NCBI RefSeq assembly: GCF_000368565.1
Contig: NZ_KB849542.1
Coordinates: forward strand, 336,581-400,580
Direction of reading: 5' to 3'
Length of the DNA: 64,000 nucleotides
From: Acinetobacter gerneri DSM 14967 = CIP 107464 = MTCC 9824
Lineage (GTDB): Bacteria; Pseudomonadota; Gammaproteobacteria; Pseudomonadales; Moraxellaceae
Part shown: positions 19,312 to 28,558 of the stretch, piece by piece
Numbering within the stretch: position 1 is the first letter of the stretch
Layout of the letters: each line of letters starts with the position of its first letter
Made by a program: the position numbers and the translations under genes
The notes under the pieces: generated by a model
Databases searched by the model: none
Told to the model about the DNA's origin: nothing
What the model saw: the letters and a program-made list of their open reading frames with translations, nothing else

Positions 19312-20013
19312 TCAGGATATTTTGAGAAAATGAAACAACTTCACCAATGAATTATTTTCCCAAAAATTCTCATAAGTGATATCTGCGCCATTGGCACGCC
19401 ACAGCCCAATCAAGCTGACCATCGCCACAGAATCCAACCCATATTCACGTAAATCTACTTCAGGATCTATCTCCAAAGCATCCATATCTAACTGCTCAGC
19501 GATAGCGAGCAATATCCCTTTACTCGATAAAATCAACTCACTTGGCGCAGATAGTGCCCAAAGTCGAGTCACATTTTGCGTATTGCTATGCTGAATATTC
19601 TGTGCCGCAATCGTATTGATCCACTGTATATGTTGATCTAGATTTTGCAGTAATATTGCATCATTAATCACGCAGATATTCTGAGTCACTGAACTCATAT
19701 ACTTCATAATTTGCTTGAATTGTGAATCAACCATTCCAGCAACAACCAACTGAGAATCCCGACCCAGTTTTTGCCCAAGATGCAACATGCCATGCTGTGG
19801 CTGATGCATATCCAAATCTACAATAGGGATATCCAAAGCTTTAGCTTTTTTAATCAATTGCAATAAATGCTGAGCCAAAACAGAATCAGTAAAATCGGTT
19901 TGGCTTTTTAAATGCGCCAAACCGACAATCAATAACACTGCTTTTGCTGACTGCAATGACCATTTCGCTTGGCTTGCTTGTAGTTGAATTTTCTTGGGAA
20001 ACAAATAAAACAT
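19312..20013 (-). CDS. EntB-like protein: degenerate isochorismatase domain plus carrier domain
   Basis: A 233-residue two-part protein. Residues about 15-150 follow the isochorismatase fold of EntB-type proteins (KWSLQSAKAVLLIVGLAH, then IPIVDLDMHQ, then LVVAGMVDSQ). However, the conserved Asp after the first strand and the Gly-Cys motif of EntB are missing, and the domain is shortened, so isochorismatase activity is unlikely. Residues about 165-233 are an aryl/peptidyl carrier domain with an intact phosphopantetheine site, DLREYGLDSVAMVSL (Ser195). EntB/BasF-type proteins belong to catecholate siderophore assembly, yet no synthetase, adenylation or export gene is nearby. Function unknown. 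Confidence 0.7.
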   Translation of the reverse strand: MFYLFPKKIQLQASQAKWSLQSAKAVLLIVGLAHLKSQTDFTDSVLAQHLLQLIKKAKALDIPIVDLDMHQPQHGMLHLGQKLGRDSQLVVAGMVDSQFKQIMKYMSSVTQNICVINDAILLQNLDQHIQWINTIAAQNIQHSNTQNVTRLWALSAPSELILSSKGILLAIAEQLDMDALEIDPEVDLREYGLDSVAMVSLIGLWRANGADITYENFWENNSLVKLFHFLKIS

Positions 20014-20072
20014 AGATTAAATATTTGATCTAAAAAGACTTAAGCGTAAAAGATAAGCTAGATAATACTATA

Positions 20073-20489
20073 TTATACTTGTTGAGCTAAAAATTTATCG
20101 ATTGCAAATTGAGCAATCTCTGCATCTTGAAAAGATTTAACCCCTGATACACCTATCGCCCCAACTAACTGCCCTTCAAATAAAATAGGCTCCCCGCCCT
20201 CTAACATCCCTGAAAATGTTTGCATCGTCAAAAATCCCATTTGACCATTTTTAATAATATCTTCAAAAGCCTTAGAAGGTCGACGACTGACCGCAGAGCA
20301 TCTTGCTTTTTCTAGACATAAATTTGCCGTCATTGGTGAGGCACCATCCATACGTTTCATTGCCAATAAACTGCCTGATTCATCAACAATCGCTATGCTG
20401 ACATTAAATGAATTTTCAATTGCAAATTGATGTGATTGTTCTAGTAAAAATTCTGCATCAGCAAGTGTTAGATAGTGCTTAGTTTTCAT
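20073..20489 (-). CDS. GlcG/HbpS-family (DUF336) protein
   Basis: A 138-residue single-domain protein of the GlcG/HbpS family. The family signature is clear: ADAEFLLEQSHQFAIENSFNVSIAIVDESGSLLAMKRMDGA near the N-terminus, KARCSAVSRRPSKAF in the middle, and GGEPILFEGQLVGAIGVSG near the end. Members include haem-binding HbpS, the cobalamin adenosyltransferase-linked PduO C-domain and GlcG; the ligand here is not known. No signal peptide, so cytoplasmic. It is on the same strand as the EntB-like gene, about 60 bases upstream of it, and may be co-transcribed. Confidence 0.8.
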   Translation of the reverse strand: MKTKHYLTLADAEFLLEQSHQFAIENSFNVSIAIVDESGSLLAMKRMDGASPMTANLCLEKARCSAVSRRPSKAFEDIIKNGQMGFLTMQTFSGMLEGGEPILFEGQLVGAIGVSGVKSFQDAEIAQFAIDKFLAQQV

Positions 20490-20513
20490 GTGATTTCCCT
20501 ATATTAAAGTGAT

Positions 20514-20545
20514 AAAAATCGCCCGTTGTATCACGAGCGATTTTG
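20514..20545 (-). terminator. Terminator between hemL and the HbpS-like gene
   Basis: AAAAATCGC (20514-20522) pairs with GCGATTTT (20537-20544), with extra CG pairing inside. Read on the minus strand it ends in T residues, so it closes the hemL unit. Confidence 0.7.
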
Positions 20546-20581
20546 AATGCTGCATTAAATAATTTTCTCTGTAAAACTATG

Positions 20582-20623
20582 CAGATCTATAGAATTACAC
20601 AGATCTATAAAATTACACAGATA
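20582..20623. repeat. 18-base tandem repeat, about 2.3 copies
   Basis: Units CAGATCTATAGAATTACA (20582-20599) and CAGATCTATAAAATTACA (20600-20617) differ at one base and are followed by a partial third unit, CAGATA. It lies just behind the hemL stop codon. Confidence 0.75.
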
Positions 20624-20625
20624 GG

Positions 20626-21924
20626 TTATTTAGCTTTCATTTCTGCAAATGTTTCTTTGGCTGCTTGAATCGTATAAGCAATATCTTCGTCACTATGTGC
20701 CGCCGAAATAAAACCTGCCTCAAATGCTGACGGCGCAAGGTTTACTCCACGATTTAACATGCCATGGAAAAATGCACGGAATGCTTCGATATCGCATTTT
20801 AAGATATCATCAAAGCTTGTGATTTCTTTTTGCTCGGTAAAATATAGACCAAATAAACCACCTGCTTGATCTGTAGTAAATGCAATACCCGCCTCATCCG
20901 CAGCTTGCTGTAGACCTGTTAACAATTTCTCAAGTTGTTGAGTTAAATTGCTATAAAATTCAGGTTTACGTAAATGCTCAAACATTTTGATCCCAGCACG
21001 CATAGCAAGTGGATTACCTGACAGAGTCCCTGCTTGATATACCCCACCAAGTGGCGCAATGCATTCCATGATTTCACGTTTACCGCCAAACGCACCTACA
21101 GGCAAACCAGCACCAATGATTTTACCCAAAGTGGTCAAATCAGGTTTTACGCCATAATAAGCCTGTGCACCACCGAGCGCGACACGAAAACCTGTCATCA
21201 CTTCATCAATAATAAACACAGATTTATAGGCATCACATTGCTCACGAATCGTTTCAAGGAAACCTTTTACAGGTTTAACCAGATTCATATTTCCTGCTAC
21301 AGGCTCAACGATCACGCCCGCAATATCTTGACCATATTTGGCAAAACATGCTTTTACAGCTTCAATATCGTTATAAGGCAAGGTAATCGTATGTTTAGCA
21401 AAATCAGCAGGCACACCTTTTGAAGTCGGCTCACCCATGGTCAACATACCAGAACCCGCTTTCACCAAAAGCGAATCAGAATGACCATGATAACAACCTT
21501 CAAATTTGACGATCATGTCACGACCTGTATATCCACGAGCCAAACGAATCGCAGTCATGGTCGCCTCTGTTCCTGAGTTGGTCATACGAACCAATTCAAT
21601 TGAAGGCATGATTTCACAGATAATATCTGCCAAAGTTGTTTCATGAACAGTTGGCGCACCAAAACTTAAACCATCAACAGCCGCCTCTTGGACTGCTTTG
21701 ATAATATCAGGATGGGCATGTCCTAAAATCATTGGTCCCCAAGAACCCACATAATCTACATAACGCTTGCCATCTACATCATAGAGATAAGCGCCATTTG
21801 CCTTTTCAATAAATACAGGCGTACCACCAACACCATTAAACGCACGAACCGGTGAATTGACACCACCCGGAATATGTTTGCTGGCTTGTTTAAAGAGTTG
21901 CTCTTGTTTTGGAGATAAGCTCAT
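20626..21924 (-). CDS. hemL: Glutamate-1-semialdehyde 2,1-aminomutase
   Basis: A PLP enzyme that converts glutamate-1-semialdehyde to 5-aminolevulinate, the committed precursor of haem in the C5 pathway. 432 residues, the usual length. The N-terminus [13 protein letters not shown] is diagnostic. Also seen are [60 protein letters not shown] and the PLP lysine in [22 protein letters not shown] lies 12 bases before the ATG. It is on the same strand as the upstream thiE gene, 53 bases away, and the two may form one unit. Confidence 0.95.
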   Translation of the reverse strand: MSLSPKQEQLFKQASKHIPGGVNSPVRAFNGVGGTPVFIEKANGAYLYDVDGKRYVDYVGSWGPMILGHAHPDIIKAVQEAAVDGLSFGAPTVHETTLADIICEIMPSIELVRMTNSGTEATMTAIRLARGYTGRDMIVKFEGCYHGHSDSLLVKAGSGMLTMGEPTSKGVPADFAKHTITLPYNDIEAVKACFAKYGQDIAGVIVEPVAGNMNLVKPVKGFLETIREQCDAYKSVFIIDEVMTGFRVALGGAQAYYGVKPDLTTLGKIIGAGLPVGAFGGKREIMECIAPLGGVYQAGTLSGNPLAMRAGIKMFEHLRKPEFYSNLTQQLEKLLTGLQQAADEAGIAFTTDQAGGLFGLYFTEQKEITSFDDILKCDIEAFRAFFHGMLNRGVNLAPSAFEAGFISAAHSDEDIAYTIQAAKETFAEMKAK

Positions 21925-21977
21925 AAAATTACGATGTCCTATAAACTATTGAAATTGAATAAAACTAAAAATTTAAT

Positions 21978-22586
21978 TTAAAATAATTGCGCCCAAGCTT
22001 GAACACGCTCAGGGATATCTTGAACCGATTTACCTAATATATCACTTATTACTGCACAAAGGTCAGCACCAGACTCTATCACAATTTTAGAATTTTCAAC
22101 TGTTAAGCCACCAATTGCACAAATCGGCAAATCAAACTTTTCAGCAGCATTTTTTATTGCATCTAAGCCAATATTGCCTGCTTCGGGCTTGGTTGAAGTT
22201 GCATAAATCGCGCCGAAAGCCACATAACTTGCCCCATCAGCAATCGCCTTCTCTGCGAGTTCTAGTGAATTTAAACAAGTACGACCGATAATAACGCCTT
22301 GTGGAAGTCGAGCTTTCGCATCAACAATTTCACCGTCACTTTGCCCTAAATGTACGCCTAAGCCAAATTGTTCAGCCAAATCTAAATCGTCATTAATCAC
22401 AAATGGAGTTTGATATTTTTCACATAATTGTTTAATCAATTTAACTTCATTTGCTTGGTCGATTTTAGCTACTTTTTTACGACGGTATTGCAAAATTGCG
22501 ATCTTTTGGGTCGCCAATGCTACTTCTAATTTTTCTAATAATAATGGCAGAGCATCATCATTGGTAATGAGGTATAAACCGCGCAT
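21978..22586 (-). CDS. thiE: Thiamine-phosphate synthase
   Basis: Joins the thiazole phosphate and hydroxymethylpyrimidine diphosphate to give thiamine monophosphate. About 202 residues, the usual size for ThiE. TIM-barrel phosphate-binding motifs are visible: LYLITND at the N-terminus, QYRRK, FVINDDLDLAEQFGLGVHLGQSD, YVAFGAIYATSTKP and ICAIGGLTVEN. I take ATG 22586, with GGA eight bases upstream, over an in-frame TTG at 22598. The promoter must lie in the stretch shared with the ompW-like terminator. The RRKK in place of the more common RxK after QYR is slightly unusual. Confidence 0.92.
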   Translation of the reverse strand: MRGLYLITNDDALPLLLEKLEVALATQKIAILQYRRKKVAKIDQANEVKLIKQLCEKYQTPFVINDDLDLAEQFGLGVHLGQSDGEIVDAKARLPQGVIIGRTCLNSLELAEKAIADGASYVAFGAIYATSTKPEAGNIGLDAIKNAAEKFDLPICAIGGLTVENSKIVIESGADLCAVISDILGKSVQDIPERVQAWAQLF

Positions 22587-22652
22587 AATGTATTCCAAAA
22601 TTCAAAGTTGCCTGATTATAGTCGAGATAAACCGAACACGCTTGAAAAGACG

Positions 22653-22688
22653 AAAAAAAGCCCGAAACAAATATGCTTCGGGCTTTTA
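22653..22688 (-). terminator. Terminator of the OmpW-like gene
   Basis: Stem AAGCCCGAA / TTCGGGCTT (about 22658-22666 and 22677-22685) followed on the minus strand by a T-run. Confidence 0.85.
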
Positions 22689-22708
22689 GGACTAAGTCAT
22701 CTTATTGG

Positions 22709-23815
22709 TTAGAAACGATAACCAACACCTAGATAGGTAATGATCGGATCAATATCAATTTTAGTTGATGAGTGAATTAATTTATTGCCATTATTTGCAT
22801 CAATTACATCAATATTTGCCTGATTATTCAATTTTGCATAAGAAACTGATGCAATACCGTACCAGTTTTGATTGATATCATAGGTTGCACCAACGCTGAC
22901 AATCGGCGCAATAGCATCTGTTGTTTTAACACGAACAAATGGATTTGCTGATGAAGTCTTCCCATCAAGCGCTGCCCCTGCTTGTCCATCATGAATATTT
23001 TGTATCATGTGACCAGCGGCAACTAGATCAGCACCAATTTGTGAATCCAGTTTGATATTACTAAAGTGTGCATACATTAAACCTACGCCAACGTATGGTC
23101 TAAACTTATTAACACCTGATTTACCAAACTGATACTGTGCTTCAATCGCTGGTGTCCACGCACGAACAGATGATGCTTTGCTTTTATTGCCTAAGTTCGT
23201 GATTGGAATATCTTTTATAAGATTCAATTGCTTATTTACAAGCGATTGAACATTACCTGCTGGTGACGCTATACCAGTCATATTTGCAACAATTTCACCT
23301 TTACCTTGAATATCAACTTTTGGAGGAAGACCACCAATAAGTTGCAAGGAAACATTATCATTTACGTAATAGCTGAGTGTTAAACCCAAAGTATCAACAT
23401 CATCAGCCTCTAAACCAGTACCAGCATTTTGCCAACTTTCTAGCCCATTAATTTGGGCACTTCCTGTATTGGAAGCTTTGATTTCACCAGTTGCTGAGTC
23501 ATAAACTAGATTAGTAAATGTTTTGTTATCCAATAACCATACTGCACGATCATATACTGTTTGATTTTTATTATTATCTCGAACTTGGTTCGGGTCCAAT
23601 GTACTAAGAAAAGATTCTCTAGTGATATTACCAATTTTGGCATTTGTACCTTCAGCCACACTAGTATTTACATTAAATGGATTGGCTTTTCCTTGTGGCA
23701 TCACATGCATCCAACCTGCCGACACCGACCAGCGCTTAAAATCACCCTCAGCATGTGCTAAATTTGTGCTTAAAAGAATTGCAGCTGGCAAAGCAGCCTT
23801 TAACCATTGGTTCAT
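22709..23815 (-). CDS. OmpW-family outer-membrane beta-barrel, enlarged
   Basis: An exported outer-membrane protein of 368 residues with a signal peptide (1-22, ending AHA). OmpW signatures are GWMHVMPQGKANPF (about 34-47), LTLSYYVNDNVSLQLIGGLPPKVDIQGKG (145-173), FRPYVGVGLMYAHFSN (238-253), a late VGATYDINQNWYGIASVSY, and a C-terminal GVGYRF ending in Phe as barrels do. Typical OmpW proteins have about 200-230 residues; here the loop after residue 48 is about 95 residues and two further loops (about 175-215 and 257-300) are enlarged. OmpW/AlkL barrels pass small hydrophobic molecules. A GGGAAAT ribosome site supports ATG 23815. Confidence 0.83.
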   Translation of the reverse strand: MNQWLKAALPAAILLSTNLAHAEGDFKRWSVSAGWMHVMPQGKANPFNVNTSVAEGTNAKIGNITRESFLSTLDPNQVRDNNKNQTVYDRAVWLLDNKTFTNLVYDSATGEIKASNTGSAQINGLESWQNAGTGLEADDVDTLGLTLSYYVNDNVSLQLIGGLPPKVDIQGKGEIVANMTGIASPAGNVQSLVNKQLNLIKDIPITNLGNKSKASSVRAWTPAIEAQYQFGKSGVNKFRPYVGVGLMYAHFSNIKLDSQIGADLVAAGHMIQNIHDGQAGAALDGKTSSANPFVRVKTTDAIAPIVSVGATYDINQNWYGIASVSYAKLNNQANIDVIDANNGNKLIHSSTKIDIDPIITYLGVGYRF

Positions 23816-24054
23816 AATATTTCCCTGTTTTACAATTAATTTTTTTTATGACTTTGATAATCCGCACCAAAATCGCACGACCATTATTGGAATAATTACT
23901 CTAATAATCAACTATAAAATCGAGAAAAAACAGCGACTAAATTTGAATTAATAGAAACAATATTAGCTAAATATATAATTTTTAGATTATTTATTTGGAA
24001 TAAAATGCCAATCAATGAAAATTCGTTTGGATATTTTTTATACCATTTAATAAA

Positions 24055-24084
24055 AAACCATCCTGTTTAATTGGATGGTTTTCA
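24055..24084. terminator. Terminator of the DUF962 gene
   Basis: AAAACCATCC (24055-24064) pairs perfectly with GGATGGTTTT (24073-24082). An A-run precedes it, so read on the minus strand it ends in T residues. Confidence 0.8.
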
Positions 24085-24107
24085 ATCTTTTACTTGAAAA
24101 TCGAGTA

Positions 24108-24485
24108 TTAACTCTCAATTTTATCTAGGCTACGATCCTTCAAGCTTAGATTTCCACGAATGATATCTGACAACATTCGCCAATCACTAATAAAACTATA
24201 AAGTGGCTGTTTAAAACTTGCAGGCTTATTTTTTTCAAATACAAAATGTCCTACCCACGCACATGCATAACCTGATAACAATCCTAAAACTAAATATTTA
24301 GCCTTACGTTGGCGTACAGCTTTTGTCCAACAATAAATACCTAAAGCACTGCCCGTTGCATGTAAACGACGACTCATAATGCTGCGATGCTCTGTCAGAT
24401 AAAAACGGTAAAATTCCGAATAATTTTTAATCGGCATTTGCATTTTAGGTTGTTCTGGTAAATCTGGTTTAACGAATGCATTCAT
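24108..24485 (-). CDS. DUF962 / Mpo1-like small membrane protein
   Basis: About 125 residues. The family motif FYRFYLTEHRSIMSRRLHATGSALG is followed by one or two hydrophobic stretches and by HFVFEKNKPASFKQPLYSFISDWRM, which is characteristic of DUF962. Yeast Mpo1 of this family is an iron-dependent 2-hydroxy fatty-acid dioxygenase. Whether the short bacterial forms share that activity is unclear. I choose ATG 24485 because GAGGA stands nine bases upstream; an ATG at 24503 is possible. Monocistronic, with its own terminator. Confidence 0.8.
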   Translation of the reverse strand: MNAFVKPDLPEQPKMQMPIKNYSEFYRFYLTEHRSIMSRRLHATGSALGIYCWTKAVRQRKAKYLVLGLLSGYACAWVGHFVFEKNKPASFKQPLYSFISDWRMLSDIIRGNLSLKDRSLDKIES

Positions 24486-24712
24486 TTTTTTATTCCTCAG
24501 CATTTTTACCCAAAATATCTTATTTTTTGATCAATTTAAAGTTAGATTTGCTAAGCTAACAGACAGTTCAAGGCTTTATACTCGCTATTGCATAATCTCT
24601 TTAATAAATCATTTTTTCTATCTTGTTGATTCGGTTACAATCACGCTTAGCTTAGAAAATATTGAGTTTTAACATTTTCTAACCACATTTTTTTAATATT
24701 AGGATTTTCATA

Positions 24713-26173
24713 ATGCTTGAAATTGAGTTGAAATTTCAAATTCCTGAAGCACGTCAACGAGCTATTCACAAAGCTTTAGAGTCGAAAGAAACGGAAGTAA
24801 TTCAACTTAAAGCGAAGTATTTTGATACAGCTGACAAACTTCTCTCGAAAAATGGTGCAGCAATTCGCCAACGCTTAGAAGGCAAAAATTGGGTACAAAC
24901 CCTCAAAGCAGCGACAAAAAGTCAAATCGAGCGTTTTGAGCACAATCATGATTTTGGCGAATTGGAAAATTCACCTGAATTAAACCTTGAAATATACCAA
25001 AATGATCCAGAAGCTTCTGCCATACTCAATCATGCATTGGCAGATCAAAGCTCAGCTTTACAACTACAGTTTGAAACAGATATTACCCGTACTTCAAAGA
25101 TCGTACATTTCCAAGATGCAGAAATAGAAGTGAGTTTGGATATTGGTGAAATCCGTAGCCAAGATGCTTCACACCCTGTTTATGAAGTTGAATTTGAATT
25201 AAAAAGTGGTGCGACAGCTTCACTTCTTGCTTTTAGTTTTGAATGGGTAAAAAAATACCATTTGTGGCTCGATGTTCGTAGTAAAGCCGAAATTGGGCAT
25301 TTACTTGTTGCCAAACAAACCGTAAGTCCTGCAAAAACTTCACATGAATTTAACTTCAATAAAAAATATACAGCAGATAAAAATTTACGTGACTTGATTG
25401 CAGATCAATTGAATCATTTACTGCCAAATATTGCTGCCATCTCAGCACAAGTAAATGATCAAGAGCATATCGATCAAGCCCATATCGCACTTGATCATTT
25501 GCATTTGACGCTGTCGATTTTTAAAGATTGGAGTGATGATATTGTTGAAAAATGGTCTATGCAACTTGCCGCATTTAAAAACCATTTTGAAAATCTTAAA
25601 CACTTCAAACACATGCAAAATACCTTGGGGGCTTTATTACAAAATCCCAAAACAGCTGAAAGTTTGGACAAAGATATTTTATATGCCAAAGAAAAACTGT
25701 TTAACTTGGTGACTTCAACCCAAAACGTGCAGCATTTCATTCAATTATTGATTTTTAGTGTGGAACAAGCAAAAACCGCACAAAAACAAGATCTCAGATT
25801 TTATGCACACAATACCTTGCAACATCAATATAAACAGTTGCAAGATGCGTTAAATAAAGCCGATATTAATGATTTTGAAAGTTTGGATGATCTTGCTAAA
25901 CGTTTGAATGAATTGAAATTTAGCTTCCCTATTTTAACCAATGTTTACGATGTAAAAAATCTACAAAAGTATGCGAAAGCGCTAAATGAGGCGCAACATG
26001 CTTCTGAACAATATCAAGTTTTATCTTCTTCAGCTTCCTATCTGCAAGAAAGTGAACTTGAAGCGAGTGACTGGTTTGCACTGGGCTGGCTTACAGCGAA
26101 GCAAGAAAATTATGCGCAGACCTTTCTTGATGCCACTGAACAATTCTTACTCAGTCGTAAATTTTTAAAATAA
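24713..26173 (+). CDS. CYTH-CHAD inorganic triphosphatase, YgiF-like (CHAD part degenerate)
   Basis: A 486-residue protein. The N-terminal CYTH domain (about 1-200) is intact: EIELKF at residues 3-8 (the ExExK motif), YFDTAD, AAIRQRLEGKNWVQTLKAA with the triphosphate-binding Arg and Lys residues, and VYEVEFELKSG. CYTH enzymes such as E. coli YgiF hydrolyse inorganic triphosphate. The C-terminal CHAD helical domain is recognisable by position, but its conserved His/Arg residues are largely gone (DQAHIALDHLHLTLSIFKDW where HQ-RVA-RR-R is expected). AGGA precedes the ATG. A second CYTH-CHAD gene follows 159 bases downstream. Confidence 0.85.
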   Translation: MLEIELKFQIPEARQRAIHKALESKETEVIQLKAKYFDTADKLLSKNGAAIRQRLEGKNWVQTLKAATKSQIERFEHNHDFGELENSPELNLEIYQNDPEASAILNHALADQSSALQLQFETDITRTSKIVHFQDAEIEVSLDIGEIRSQDASHPVYEVEFELKSGATASLLAFSFEWVKKYHLWLDVRSKAEIGHLLVAKQTVSPAKTSHEFNFNKKYTADKNLRDLIADQLNHLLPNIAAISAQVNDQEHIDQAHIALDHLHLTLSIFKDWSDDIVEKWSMQLAAFKNHFENLKHFKHMQNTLGALLQNPKTAESLDKDILYAKEKLFNLVTSTQNVQHFIQLLIFSVEQAKTAQKQDLRFYAHNTLQHQYKQLQDALNKADINDFESLDDLAKRLNELKFSFPILTNVYDVKNLQKYAKALNEAQHASEQYQVLSSSASYLQESELEASDWFALGWLTAKQENYAQTFLDATEQFLLSRKFLK

Positions 26174-26332
26174 TCAAAGCAGATGATGAAATAATTTATG
26201 TGTTTTGCCCTATGTTTTTAGCTAAATATGTGAATTATTTCATCATAATAAAATACTATAAAACAAATACTTAAACTTTTATTTTTCTGATATATACTAA
26301 ACAAAATCATATGAGAAATAAGAGAATAAAGT

Positions 26333-27790
26333 ATGTTTTACAACAACATCAAATTACAATTTGCAAATAATACATTTAAGCAAATCAAGCAATTATTCCT
26401 CTCTAAAAATGCGGTTGAAGATTCATATACCCAACAATACTTAGACACAGAAGATCTAAAACTAAGCCAAAACCATATTTTTATATCGCTTGATCAAGAC
26501 CAGCATTTTTTGACGATTGAAATTCCTCAGCATCACTTTTATAAACAACTAGAAAATTTTCAAAAAAATGAAAATATCGCTGATTTTTTATTAGAAAATA
26601 AGCATATTCTTTCTCATAAAAAAATCCATAAGCTACTTTCAAGCTCACTCAAAGACAGCCAAGCCCCGCTCATTTCATTTATAAAAATCAACCAAAAAAT
26701 TTTTAAATATATTTATATTGAAGATAATCTTGAAATTGAAGTTTCGCTCATCAATAGTAAAAGTAAAATCCACAATAAAAATCGTGAAATCAATCAACTA
26801 GAATTTTCACATAAAAAAGGCGAATATCAGGACTTCATTCAATATATACAGTCTTGGCTTGAAAATTATCCGATTTACTTTTGCCAATTGTCAGCAATTC
26901 AACAATTTACAGTAGGAAACTATCCAGATCATTGCTACCCTATTCAATATCAAAAGGCTATAAAATTAGATCAAAAATATACAGTGCATCATGCTATGCA
27001 ACTCATGCTGCAAAATACATTGCAGCATTTAACCACCAATTTATCTGCACTCACAACGAATCAATTTACTCCCGATCATATACATCAAACACGTGTCGCT
27101 ATACGGCGTATGCGTAGCGCGCTTCAGAGTTTTAAAGATTGGTCACAAGCAATCGATCCAAATTGGAAAATTAAACTTGCTGATTTATTTAAGCATCTAG
27201 GTACAACGCGTGATCTTGATGTAATTCGGGATCAACTCATTCCTCAAATTGAAATTGCTGGCTCCCCTCCAATCCAACTACCACAAACCCAAGATAGCGA
27301 TCATTCAATCCACTTAATTATGCAAGATAAAGCAACCACACAGCTTTTACTCGAAATTTTAGCTTTTAGTTATCAAGTTAATGATTCACATATTGATTCT
27401 AGTAAAAATATAAAAAAATTGGCGACCAAACAAATTGAACATTTACATAACTTAGTTTGCAAAAATGCAGCTATTTTCAATCAACTGGAAGTTGAAAAAC
27501 GGCATGAGATCCGTAAAAAAATTAAACGATTACGTTATAGTTTAGAATTTACCGCAGCATTATTTGATCCTAAAGAAGTTTCATCTTATATAAAAAACTT
27601 AAAACCTGTTCAGGAAATATTGGGCCACTATAACGATCTTTGTGTTGCAGAAAGCCTATTTAAAACAAATGTTGAGCAAGATTCAACGCTTTGGTTTGTG
27701 CTAGGTTGGATTGCATCAGAACAGCAACATACTGTAAATCAAGCACAAAAGGATCTAGAAAATCTCGCCAAACATAAATTTAATCCCTGA
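26333..27790 (+). CDS. Second CYTH-CHAD protein (CYTH part degenerate, CHAD intact)
   Basis: A 485-residue protein co-linear with the preceding gene product. Its CHAD domain is well preserved: HQTRVAIRRMRSALQSFKDW (about 245-265), HLGTTRDLDV, RHEIRKKIKRLRYSLEF (about 385-402) and EILGHYNDL. CHAD domains bind polyphosphate through these histidine/arginine surfaces. Its CYTH half has lost the active-site residues: NIKLQF replaces the ExExK strand, and IFISLDQDQHFLTIEI replaces the Arg/Lys strands. It is therefore probably a polyphosphate-binding, non-catalytic paralogue of its neighbour. The coding sequence is richer in A/T than the first copy. Confidence 0.8.
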   Translation: MFYNNIKLQFANNTFKQIKQLFLSKNAVEDSYTQQYLDTEDLKLSQNHIFISLDQDQHFLTIEIPQHHFYKQLENFQKNENIADFLLENKHILSHKKIHKLLSSSLKDSQAPLISFIKINQKIFKYIYIEDNLEIEVSLINSKSKIHNKNREINQLEFSHKKGEYQDFIQYIQSWLENYPIYFCQLSAIQQFTVGNYPDHCYPIQYQKAIKLDQKYTVHHAMQLMLQNTLQHLTTNLSALTTNQFTPDHIHQTRVAIRRMRSALQSFKDWSQAIDPNWKIKLADLFKHLGTTRDLDVIRDQLIPQIEIAGSPPIQLPQTQDSDHSIHLIMQDKATTQLLLEILAFSYQVNDSHIDSSKNIKKLATKQIEHLHNLVCKNAAIFNQLEVEKRHEIRKKIKRLRYSLEFTAALFDPKEVSSYIKNLKPVQEILGHYNDLCVAESLFKTNVEQDSTLWFVLGWIASEQQHTVNQAQKDLENLAKHKFNP

Positions 27791-27815
27791 AAAGGGTCTG
27801 AAATGCCAACAGACC

Positions 27816-28448
27816 CTATTTATATTTTCCAAATATTTTCCAAGTTCCATTATCTGCTAATGGATCACTATAGCTATCATTACGTTGCTTACGTGGCTTA
27901 TCTCTGGCATCGATTAACTTAAAATCTTGTTCAGTACTTAATACAAGACCATTCACATAAAATCGAGTTCGTGTGTATTCACTTTGACCATGCTGAAAAA
28001 CATAAACTCGTAAATCAATGAATTCTCGATGTGCAACTAAAGCTGCAGTGTCATCACTATTGAGCCAAGCAGCCATTTTTGCCACCTGTTCTGGTTCAAA
28101 CTGACCACATTTTTCTTGCAAACTTGCGATACCACGAAAAGTTTTCGACTCTTTGGCACGTGTTTTATTGATCCGAATACGGTCAACATGAAAATAAAAA
28201 AGTGGAAAATTCAAATGACTAGGTAAATGAACCGCATCCAAAACCTCATCCTGCATAAAAGGCTGATACAAATCCTGCGCCCGCTCTATCAATCCAAGCC
28301 ATTGTTTATAAAATTCATCAACTTGAGCTTTATTTCCATAATAAATTGGTAAACCTTCAACATTTGCTAAATCTACAGGCGGCCAAATATTTTGACGCAA
28401 TAAAGCAATATCACTTTTCAAACTTTGTACTGCGATCGCATCTTGCAT
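27816..28448 (-). CDS. Conserved hypothetical protein, 210 aa
   Basis: I do not recognise a family. The predicted protein is soluble, with no signal peptide or membrane segment. It begins with a helical region (VQSLKSDIALLRQNIW), has a central VDRIRINKTRAKESKTFRGIASLQEKC, and ends in a basic stretch (KPRKQRNDS). GGAAC is well placed before ATG 28448. It is convergent with the CYTH-CHAD gene, 25 bases apart, and divergent to the DUF3144 gene. No function is proposed. Confidence 0.65.
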   Translation of the reverse strand: MQDAIAVQSLKSDIALLRQNIWPPVDLANVEGLPIYYGNKAQVDEFYKQWLGLIERAQDLYQPFMQDEVLDAVHLPSHLNFPLFYFHVDRIRINKTRAKESKTFRGIASLQEKCGQFEPEQVAKMAAWLNSDDTAALVAHREFIDLRVYVFQHGQSEYTRTRFYVNGLVLSTEQDFKLIDARDKPRKQRNDSYSDPLADNGTWKIFGKYK

Positions 28449-28558
28449 AAGAGTTCCAGTTCAATCCATTTACTTAGGCTATTTTAGAATATGCCAGAGG
28501 TTTAGTTTCTGCAAGTCTTTGCCTATAATAGAGCTGAATTAAATGTTTGGAAAATGTC

